Shown piece after piece: positions 18,605-26,904 of a DNA stretch of 64,000 bases; positions within the stretch are counted from its first letter, which is position 1, and each line of letters opens with the position of its first letter. A program made the position numbers and the translations under genes. The DNA lies in contig JALBYC010000002.1 of NCBI GenBank assembly GCA_023212645.1, positions 1,020,305 to 1,084,304 of the forward strand. The letters run 5' to 3'. Origin of the DNA: Farysia itapuensis. Lineage: Eukaryota; Basidiomycota; Ustilaginomycetes; Ustilaginales; Ustilaginaceae. The notes under the pieces were generated by a model. The model searched no databases. It saw only the letters and a list, made by a program, of their open reading frames with translations, and had not been told where the DNA came from.

Positions 18605-21600
18605 TTACGCCTTGGCCTTCTTGGCGGGGGAAGCCAGATTGGCCTCGCCCTCTTGCGAGGCACGCTTCTTGTTCTTCTTGGCTTTCGGCGCCTGTGGTTG
18701 CGCAGAGACAATGTTGAGCAACTGCTTCATCAGGTCGTGAATCGAGCTAGATGCCTTGAATCGCTCGGTTGCCTGCAGTTGTCCCGCAGTCTCGACTAGG
18801 GCTGATGTTTTCCAGAGTGTTTGCAGCTTGTCTGCACTGGGCTCAATACGGCGTGAGACTCGTGCCACTTGGGAGACAAATTTGATCACTTCCTTGACGC
18901 GCTGCGCTTTCAGCGACGACTCTTGCTCCGTGCAGGCTGCCACCATGATCTCGCAGAAGCAGCGGCTGATGTCCGGTACAAAAGCGAGAATCTCTTGCTT
19001 TTCAGGGCGCTGAGCCATCTGTGTCAGGATGGTTTGCAGCATCTGCATCGCCTGCAGCTGTCGGAAAGCGTGTGCTGATGCGTTCGGACGACAGTTTTCT
19101 AGCAGCTCGCTGCGCAAATGCCAGCCCAGTAGTGGGAATCGGCGGAAGGCTTCAATCAGGAACTCGTGCGGCAATCGACACGCTTTCCTTCCAAGGTAGT
19201 CTAGCAGAGAGGCCCGATAGGTAGCGAGCAACTGACCATCCAAACATGTTTTGACCTTGTCATCTTGGCCCAGTGCCACCTTTGTCAGACAAATGTTGAG
19301 CGCTTGTGCAAGGTTAGACACATCGTGCGATGTAGAGTCTCGTGCTTCCGTGTGCATCCTCTCGAGCAGAGCTGTGAGTTGAGCGGCATCAACGTCTGAC
19401 GGCACCGTCTTGGCTTTACTGATCCGGCTGACGAGGACCTCGCGTGCCTTGTTGGCAAGTTGCTCGCTCTCCTCGTCCCTTGCACTCCACAAGTTGTAGA
19501 GCGGGGCAATCAAATCCAGCATGAGCGGGCTCTGAGGCTGCTTGCGTGCAAATATCTCGACCAGCTCTAGAACCTTGAATCGCAGCACGATTGCTTCCTT
19601 CTTGGCGTCTTTGGGACCACGCGTGGCCGCCACTTTTTGTCGGAACACCTCGGCAAGCTTGTCATCCAGTAGGAGCATTTCGTCGTCGCCCAAGTCGGAG
19701 AACTCGACGCTGGATTCAGAGCCGGCGTCCGAGGCATCGTCTTCTTCGTCTCCTTCCTGCGCCTTTTCGTCTAGTCCGGACTCTTTCAGCACCGCTTGAA
19801 GGCGAGCTCGGAGATCCTCGTCAACCTCTTCGTCGTCTACATTGCTGTCGTCGTCCTCTACAGAGCTGTCGTCGTCTTGTTCGTCCTCGCTCGTAGCTGA
19901 AGTGTCCGACACTGATGCTTTTCCATTGCCAACGACGACGTCGGACTCATCACTACTGGCCGTATCTTCCTCTCCTTCGGACCCAACGTCCTCATCTTGC
20001 AGATGAGAGAGCAGTAGGCTCATACCCTCTCTAGTCATGTCGTGCGAGAACACCTCAAAGGCGTGTGTCGCCTGTGATCGCAAGAATGCTGACGAGAGTT
20101 CCAGGAAGCTGAGCAAGCAGTCGCACAACAGTTCCATACCGCTTGGACCTTCTTCGGCTTGTTTCTTTGCCTTGGTAGTCTTTTTGACAGTGAAGAATAG
20201 TCGTTCAGCGCACTCGCACAGCGGCTCTACGAGATCAGACGCGCCATCGGCGGCATCCGTCGAAATGAGCAAGGCCGAGAGTAAGAGCGTTTGAAAAGCG
20301 CGCAGCCTCTCTTTGGAAGCCAGCTCGACAGTCTTGGCTTCGAGCTTGCGGATCTTGTCGAGACACTTGACGCCCTCGGCAAGCTTTCCAGCAATCTCCT
20401 CGTCCTTGTCAAAGATGGTGGTGAAGTTGTTGTCCTTTTCGAGCGTGGAAAGGATCTCATGCGCTTTGCCCAGCCAGAGTTCACCGGACTGCATCGTGCC
20501 TTGCGACTTTTTGGTCGTGCCGTCCGGATTTGACACATTTGTAACACCGTTGGAGAGCTCAGAGACGCATGAGAGGAATCTCGCACGCGCTATGGCTCTG
20601 AGATCATCGGTCAAGGGAGGGAGAGGCAGTCGCTCTAATAGAGCGTACTTTTTGGCGGGCTTGGTCATGGTAAAGTATCCATGAGCCGCAAGATAGATTA
20701 GCACGTCTGAGAGTAGTTTATCGTCCTTCGGAATGGCATGCGTTCGAACGAGGAAGAGCAGCTGATCAAAAGCCCATTTGCGTCGATTGCTGATCTCGGC
20801 CAATTGGTCCTCATCCTGTGTTTCAATGGTCTGGCAGATGACGTCAACGAGATGCTTGACGTATTCGCGCACGCGGTCTGTGTCGAGTGCGGCCAGCGTC
20901 TGCTCTACAGTCTTTGTCTTTGTGATGGAGTCAAAGTTGGGATGACCATTCTGGCCGATGAGCTGGGTGACAAGAACAAAGCCGAGATGGGGTTGCTGTT
21001 TGACAACGTCACGAATCGTTTGTGTCGCCTTGACGGCAGCCTTGTGCAATAGACGATCTGGGCTGCCAAGCTGGTTCATGAGTGTGCGCATAAAGTTGGG
21101 CGTGAACAGCAACGGTTTGTCGTTATCGCTAGCACGCGGCAATGACCGCTCAAAGACTTGGAAGCCCCACGACTTGCGGTCGTGCGACGATGATGCAGCA
21201 AAGAGCGACTCGTCAACGACGACGCGATAAAAGTCCGGAAAGGAGGCCAACTTGGCCTCACCGTCCTTCTGATCGCGAAAGAAGGTTTCAAGAATAATGT
21301 CCCAGACAAAGTGGATCTTTGGCTGCCATCGCGATCGGGCACCGGTGACGGCATCCTCGCTCTCAGAGGGAACAGCTTCCCTGAGGATCTTGGCCATTTG
21401 AGGCAGATTGCTGGTGGAGAGCGGATGCTCTCTGCGAAGGTACTTTGGCGAGTTGTCGGCGAAGAAGTCAGGACCCATACCTTGTCCAAGTGTGAGGAGA
21501 ACAGCGACTTTTTCTGAAGTGACATCCTTTGTGGTCGAGAGTTGGGACAGCATCCAAGTGTTGGCCTCGTCTGCCCATTCCAGTGAAGTCAGCCTGAGTC

Positions 21601-22228
21601 GAGAAAAGGCGCTGACCATGACCCATGCACAGCTTTCTGCCATCCACTGCTTGTCTTGAGAGAGAGCGATAAGGACACGGATAGAGCGCTTAAAGTCTCC
21701 AAGAGTGGTGGTGGACTGGCAAAGCAGGCCAGACTGGACGAGACTCATGATGCCGAACAGCTTTGCAAACATGAGATCCTTTTGCTCCTGACGACTGGCA
21801 GCGCCTTGAGCATTGGAATATTTGAGAATGAGGACGAGAATCTCCTTTGACGTGACTGCATAGCTTATGCGGGACAATAGCTCGGTGAGCACGACGGCAA
21901 AGCCAAGTCGAGAGCTTTCTCGTGGACTGGCGAGACCTCTTAGCAATCTGCGCAGGGCGTACATGAGATCAGCAACAGTGCGATCGCCAATAGCCTTTTC
22001 CACCGCTTCAGCATCGCTTTCCTCTACGAGCAAGGGCGTACTGGATTCGCCGAATTGAACATCATCGAAAAGCTCGGCACTTTGGGAAGCATCAAGAGTG
22101 ATTTTGGATGAGGATGCAAGCAGGTCTTGTTGGGACAAGAGCTCTTCGACTAGCTCATTGGCAGACCGTAAGCGTTCATCCTCGTTGGACGAAGCAATCT
22201 CCCAGAAGAGCTGAAGATTCCCCTTCAT
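18605..22228 (-). CDS. POL5: POL5/MYBBP1A-type nucleolar protein
   Basis: 1207-residue helical-repeat protein. Despite its old name (DNA polymerase phi), the family acts in rDNA transcription and 60S subunit assembly in the nucleolus. The N-terminal block (FWEIASSNEDERLRSANELV, then LMYALRRLLRGLASPRESSRLGFAVVLTELL) is diagnostic. A long acidic region follows near residues 745-855 (runs of D, E and S), then the conserved LGDDEMLLLDDKLAEVFRQK and LRFKVLELVEIFARKQP. The C-terminus is Lys-rich (KAKKNKKR...SPAKKAKA), a likely nuclear/nucleolar signal. Length matches the family (about 1020-1330). Start at the ATG at 22228; no intron needed. Divergent from CDC25 across 1.7 kb. Confidence 0.93.
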   Translation of the reverse strand: MKGNLQLFWEIASSNEDERLRSANELVEELLSQQDLLASSSKITLDASQSAELFDDVQFGESSTPLLVEESDAEAVEKAIGDRTVADLMYALRRLLRGLASPRESSRLGFAVVLTELLSRISYAVTSKEILVLILKYSNAQGAASRQEQKDLMFAKLFGIMSLVQSGLLCQSTTTLGDFKRSIRVLIALSQDKQWMAESCAWVMVSAFSRLRLTSLEWADEANTWMLSQLSTTKDVTSEKVAVLLTLGQGMGPDFFADNSPKYLRREHPLSTSNLPQMAKILREAVPSESEDAVTGARSRWQPKIHFVWDIILETFFRDQKDGEAKLASFPDFYRVVVDESLFAASSSHDRKSWGFQVFERSLPRASDNDKPLLFTPNFMRTLMNQLGSPDRLLHKAAVKATQTIRDVVKQQPHLGFVLVTQLIGQNGHPNFDSITKTKTVEQTLAALDTDRVREYVKHLVDVICQTIETQDEDQLAEISNRRKWAFDQLLFLVRTHAIPKDDKLLSDVLIYLAAHGYFTMTKPAKKYALLERLPLPPLTDDLRAIARARFLSCVSELSNGVTNVSNPDGTTKKSQGTMQSGELWLGKAHEILSTLEKDNNFTTIFDKDEEIAGKLAEGVKCLDKIRKLEAKTVELASKERLRAFQTLLLSALLISTDAADGASDLVEPLCECAERLFFTVKKTTKAKKQAEEGPSGMELLCDCLLSFLELSSAFLRSQATHAFEVFSHDMTREGMSLLLSHLQDEDVGSEGEEDTASSDESDVVVGNGKASVSDTSATSEDEQDDDSSVEDDDSNVDDEEVDEDLRARLQAVLKESGLDEKAQEGDEEDDASDAGSESSVEFSDLGDDEMLLLDDKLAEVFRQKVAATRGPKDAKKEAIVLRFKVLELVEIFARKQPQSPLMLDLIAPLYNLWSARDEESEQLANKAREVLVSRISKAKTVPSDVDAAQLTALLERMHTEARDSTSHDVSNLAQALNICLTKVALGQDDKVKTCLDGQLLATYRASLLDYLGRKACRLPHEFLIEAFRRFPLLGWHLRSELLENCRPNASAHAFRQLQAMQMLQTILTQMAQRPEKQEILAFVPDISRCFCEIMVAACTEQESSLKAQRVKEVIKFVSQVARVSRRIEPSADKLQTLWKTSALVETAGQLQATERFKASSSIHDLMKQLLNIVSAQPQAPKAKKNKKRASQEGEANLASPAKKAKA

Positions 22229-23918
22229 CCTATGTCAAGTCGCTGTATGTATGGTCGCGGATAGGTGTAGCGCACCCTTTCTTCTCAAAACTTTCCTCAA
22301 CTTTTTTTTTTTTCCTCGCAAAAGAAACGGTGTGGAGCGCGGCTGTCTCGTACGACTACAGCATACGATATTAAGTCTCTTGTTAGAGTACGGCAGGCGC
22401 ATATCTCGCGCTCGCGAGCTCTAAATGGGTTTTCCGGCACGTTGCCGGTGCTTGGACGTTCCCGTGCTCGGTTCTGATGGACGCTTCTTCTGTAAGGCCA
22501 TGCGCTGTACCGCGCTGCACTGCTCTGCCATGCAATGCAAGTCGAAGCGTGCGCGTCCCTTGGCCCACATGAAGCCTATGCTGGACAATAACGCGTGTTT
22601 TTACGCCATATTTGGCCGAAAGCGAATCTGGCAGAGAAGAAAATACACACAATGCCGTTCCAAGATGACGGACTTTGGCAAGACGCTGTAGCGTTGTCAG
22701 GCAATCAACCATATTCTCGGGTTTTGGAAGACAGAAGGACGGGCGCCAAGGGGTGTGCGCTGTAGGGGTAAGCAGACGTGCGTCCGACGTGCTTTGTGTG
22801 CAGCAGTGTGAGTTGCAATTCTAGATCCGATTTTCCGCCAAATTTGGTGGCTTGTGACGGCCAAAAAGAATTTCGGTCGACAACCGACCTGCGTTTGGAT
22901 TGCACTTGCAGAAGGCGAGGCTCCGACCGACCTTGTCTGCAAGGTACCCTTTCGCTAAAGCACACACGGGCTCTATGCCGTGCAAGACCTTCCAAATGGG
23001 CTCGTGCGACACCTATCTGTGCCGCACGACCAACGTTGATCCCGGTCCCGGGGCCATGCACCGGCTGCAAGCCATGGCCGACAACCAAAACAAGTTTGCG
23101 GAGGACTTGCACCACAACAACACATGATCGTCATGAGCAAGCGAGACACGAGGCTGGCGAGGGCGTCACACTACGTCTCGCGATGTGGTACAGCGACACT
23201 TGTCCATCGGTCGATCCTTGTAGTCAGCAAAGAGAATGTGGCGCAGGGGAACTAGACTGCTAAGCGAGCGCGTGTGACGAAAAACAGAGTCAAAATTGAA
23301 CGCGTCAGGCTTGGCTGGTGTTGATCTGCAAGAATTGGGAAAAATAAAAAAAAGGTGTTGGTCTCGCTTGCGTCTTGCGTCAATTCCGATCTGAGTGCTA
23401 AATGGTGCAGCCGCTCTCTCTCCCCGCACTTGAAAGCCTATAGCATCCACGCCAGCAGGCGCCAATGTCAACAAGGGGCAAGGTAGGCAGAGACCGCTGA
23501 CGTAGTGCGATTCGATTCCAACGTTGTGTGCATTCGGACGATCGACAGGGTCTCTTGGGTGGGGACATGAACAACAATCATAGCATACATGGGCGACGGC
23601 GACGTCATTCGGCTTGGTTCGATTGGCCGTATGGGCTTAGCTCTGAGGGCAGAGTCGCGGCTTGAATTCTGTAGATCCTCGAAACCAACATCGAATTATT
23701 CGTTCGCTAAATCTGAATTGCATCCTATTCCCGACGCATCTGTCTACGCTGTGTCACACACTCTCTCCTCCGTCACCAAGGGCCCGTTTGCAGTCCTATA
23801 GTCACACACACACACACGGGCGCCGCTTGTACAACATCACTTTTATGAGATTGCACTTTTGCATCGCCATCCGTCTCACCATTCCCTTGTCCCCTTGTGC
23901 TCCTACCGGGCTCTGTCC
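22229..23918. promoter_or_regulatory. 1.7-kb divergent region, POL5 / CDC25
   Basis: The longest intergenic stretch outside the right tail. It holds the two promoters and probably a long CDC25 leader. Small frames occur on both strands, but none has a recognisable product. One ATG-initiated 70-codon frame (23589-23801) ends 118 bp before the CDC25 start and would be an upstream ORF if the transcript begins early enough. A short CA dinucleotide run lies at about 23803-23816. No tRNA found. Confidence 0.55.
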
Positions 23919-26702
23919 ATGGCCCTCCTCATGTCGTCTCCCATGGGCCCATCCGCTCGCTTTGATATCTTGCACCAGCCCAGCTCGCCAAGATTCTACG
24001 CACAGCACGATGACTTGCCCGCTGACTTTGATAAGTCGTTTGGATCCTCCATGTCAATATCAGACTCGTTCGACCCGCCACAGCCCATTCTGGGTGCACC
24101 CGTTCACCTCTTCAATCCCAGCTTTGGTCTGGCTCACTCTCTCGCACCCAGATATCTGGCCGATGCAGACGCAAAGCCCAGCTCGTCACAATCACCTCGG
24201 CATGGTCCCATGCTTGGTGCAGCTATGGGGACGTCGTTTGGCTCACGCTCGCCTGGTCTCGGCGCACGCATGAGCTCGCCTCGCGACATGGACATCTCGC
24301 CAGCTCCTCTTGCCAACCGAAGCTCTCCCGCCCACTCGCTACCCAGACTCATGCACAACATTCACGTCGGTTCGTCTGTCGAAGCACCAAGGCGGGACTC
24401 GGCACGTTCCATCCTTGCCTCATCCAAACTCGATGGTGCGACGACAAAGCCAATGGCAGCAAGCGCACGTCTCTTTGGCACAGAGCTCTCCCTCAACACG
24501 CCTCATACGACTTCAAGAGATCACGAGATCATGAGCAGCCCAGACAAAGAGCCACCCCCCAAGCGACGCCCCTCTTCCATGCCCACTCGTCAGCTCGACC
24601 TCAACGATCCAGCCAAGACGGTTCTTGGTGGCCTGTCCTCGCGAACACGACCCGCACTTCTGTCTGGCGCAAACCCATTAGCATCTTCCTCAACCTCTCA
24701 CCTGGACCCCATCAACCCTCGCCAGCGTCTTTCGGGATCTCATCTTCAATCCAAAGCTCGCTTTCAGAAATCCTCTCCTCGAGCCGGTTCTGCTCAGTCT
24801 TTCTTTGACGAGGCTTCCCGCGCGACGTCCCAATTGACACATTCTACCCTGCTCGATGACGAAGACGAAGACGATTTGGTGGGAGACATTGGCGGCATTT
24901 CTCCATCGCCCTCCATGTCCGGCACCATGGCCGCCTACTTCTACAATCCCATGTCTCCTGACAAGGACGCTAGCAAGAGCAAGCCGGTCAACAGCCCGAA
25001 TCTCTTGGCTGCCATGGCAGACGTTGCTTCCTCTTCCCCTCTCGGCTCCTCACCATGCACACGGATGCCGCCACCGAAAAGGACAACCTCCCTGGGCGTC
25101 CGTAATTTCGAGCGTACACACACCACTGCCGCCGTATCGCGCCCATCTAGCGGCAGCGGCAACAGTTTCTCGTCCACTACCCGCACCACACTTGGCAAAC
25201 GCGCCAACCCATACGTCAAACGCCCGTCCTTGGGCAACGACACACGTCCCACCAAGAGTGCCTATCCTGTCCTGGGTGTTCATGGCCAGACGACTCGGCT
25301 TGTGCGTCCAACCGCTCCTGCGCCTCGTCGGTGCTTTTCCTCCATCGATCACAGCGCCACACTGGCGGTGGAGGCGGTGACCAAGATGCCCGCAATGTCG
25401 CTGGCCCCGGCGTCGCCCGAACGGCGTCGTGCGCCCGTTCGCGGATACTCAGAGGTATCGGATGCCAACGGGTCACCCATTGCACCCGGCCATCGGGCAC
25501 GGCCCAACTTCTTGCGTCGTATCAGCAAGGATGATAGTTCGCCCCTGGCTTATGGCACCGGCATGAAGCGCAGCGGGTCGCGCAACGCCGACATGACTGT
25601 CGACGATCTGTCCATGAACGACGGCACAGCATCTAGCTCGCCAGCCAGCGCGGAAAGCATGCCTGGCTTTGGCGCTTCTGAAAAAGAGGGCAAAGTACTG
25701 CCCTGCTTCAACGTCAAGGACGACGGTCTGATGCGCATCTCGCCGCAAACCGTCACCGATCTGCTCGGCGGCAAGTTTACCGACTCGATCGCCAGCTTCC
25801 AGTTGGTCGACTGCCGGTTCGAGTACGAGTACCAGGGCGGCCACATTCCAGGTGCGGTCAATCTGAGCACGGTAGACAAGGTCATCAACCACTTTCTCAA
25901 ACCGGGACAAGGTCAGCATGCTGGTGGAAAGCGTCTGCCGCCGCGTTCTCAGAGTGGCAAGGCGGACTGCTTTGGCAATGCCAAAAAGCATGTGCTTGTC
26001 TTTCACTGCGAGTTTAGCGCCAAGCGCGCGCCGTCTATGGCGTTGGCGCTGCGCCAGGCGGACCGCGGTCTGTCGCACGACTACCCCAACTGCCACTTCC
26101 CCGAACTGTACGTGCTGCAAGGTGGCTACTGTGACTTTTTCCGCACTTACTCGCAGCTGTGTGAGCCCCAGCAGTATGTATGCATGGACGATCCACGGTA
26201 CCATGCCAAACGGTCGACGGAACTTAACGGCTTCCGCAAACAGTTCCTCCGACACCGCAGCTTCACCTATGGCGAGGGCAAACGACAGCAGAGCTTGCCG
26301 TGCACTTCAACCGGGTCGACACGCAATTCGACCACATCCAGGTGTATCCAGGAGGAAGAAGACTGTCCGATTGTCGAAGACTCGCCTGCTGCTGCTGCTG
26401 TTGCTGGTGCTGGTGGTGCTAGCAGCGGCACTCACCTTGCGGTCCCCCATCTTTCGGCACGTCCCGCGTCTACCCTCCCCCTCGCCACCGCACCATCAGC
26501 ACCAGCGCCAAGCGCGGGTGACACCAGTTTCGGCAGTGTAGGCGACTCGTCGTTTGAAGAGGGCATTGGTGATAGTCCCTGTGCAGCAGCTGCTGGCACG
26601 CGCAAAACAGCAATGCTCCTCCCACCACGCATCGGATCCCTAGGCGCAGCTCGTAGACCCCTCCTCCGCGCAGGAACTACCAACGATATCCTCCTCCGCT
26701 AA
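23919..26702 (+). CDS. CDC25: CDC25 mitotic inducer phosphatase
   Basis: 927-residue dual-specificity phosphatase that removes inhibitory phosphate from Cdk1 Tyr15 to trigger mitosis. The ATG at 23919 is used; the open frame extends upstream only to a TTG. The N-terminal ~590 residues are Ser/Pro-rich and disordered, with many S/T-P sites (Cdk, 14-3-3 or polo-type regulation expected). The catalytic rhodanese-like domain runs from about 600 to 790: LLGGKFTDSIASFQLVDCRFEYEYQGGHI, then the CX5R loop HCEFSAKRAPS with C697 and R703, then CHFPELYVLQGGY and the C-terminal MDDPRY motif. The tail after ~800 has an acidic patch (EEEDCPIVED) and Ala/Gly-rich low complexity. All active-site residues are present. 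Confidence 0.96.
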   Translation: MALLMSSPMGPSARFDILHQPSSPRFYAQHDDLPADFDKSFGSSMSISDSFDPPQPILGAPVHLFNPSFGLAHSLAPRYLADADAKPSSSQSPRHGPMLGAAMGTSFGSRSPGLGARMSSPRDMDISPAPLANRSSPAHSLPRLMHNIHVGSSVEAPRRDSARSILASSKLDGATTKPMAASARLFGTELSLNTPHTTSRDHEIMSSPDKEPPPKRRPSSMPTRQLDLNDPAKTVLGGLSSRTRPALLSGANPLASSSTSHLDPINPRQRLSGSHLQSKARFQKSSPRAGSAQSFFDEASRATSQLTHSTLLDDEDEDDLVGDIGGISPSPSMSGTMAAYFYNPMSPDKDASKSKPVNSPNLLAAMADVASSSPLGSSPCTRMPPPKRTTSLGVRNFERTHTTAAVSRPSSGSGNSFSSTTRTTLGKRANPYVKRPSLGNDTRPTKSAYPVLGVHGQTTRLVRPTAPAPRRCFSSIDHSATLAVEAVTKMPAMSLAPASPERRRAPVRGYSEVSDANGSPIAPGHRARPNFLRRISKDDSSPLAYGTGMKRSGSRNADMTVDDLSMNDGTASSSPASAESMPGFGASEKEGKVLPCFNVKDDGLMRISPQTVTDLLGGKFTDSIASFQLVDCRFEYEYQGGHIPGAVNLSTVDKVINHFLKPGQGQHAGGKRLPPRSQSGKADCFGNAKKHVLVFHCEFSAKRAPSMALALRQADRGLSHDYPNCHFPELYVLQGGYCDFFRTYSQLCEPQQYVCMDDPRYHAKRSTELNGFRKQFLRHRSFTYGEGKRQQSLPCTSTGSTRNSTTSRCIQEEEDCPIVEDSPAAAAVAGAGGASSGTHLAVPHLSARPASTLPLATAPSAPAPSAGDTSFGSVGDSSFEEGIGDSPCAAAAGTRKTAMLLPPRIGSLGAARRPLLRAGTTNDILLR

Positions 26703-26904
26703 AAACCCCCCGACTCCCCGCTACACACATCTTTTGCATTCCTCAGCATTGCATTAATACATTCATACCCGCCCGCACCACCTGGCTCTCCCTCTCTCCC
26801 TCGGCTTAATTTCCCCTCAAGAACACACGCACGCATTCGTTCGTCCCTACTGCATACCAATCGTATTCCCCTCCATCTTTCTCGGTCTGGTGCGGTTGTG
26901 AAGC

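Noticed and set aside
22778..23263. 161-codon plus-strand frame upstream of CDC25
   Set aside because: Starts without a supported ATG, Cys/Arg/Thr composition typical of chance translation, antisense frame equally open.
23500..23530. tRNA B-box-like sequence (GATTCGATTCC)
   Set aside because: No matching A box, acceptor stem or anticodon arm could be drawn around it.
23859..23918. Extension of CDC25 upstream of 23919
   Set aside because: Only a TTG start is available.
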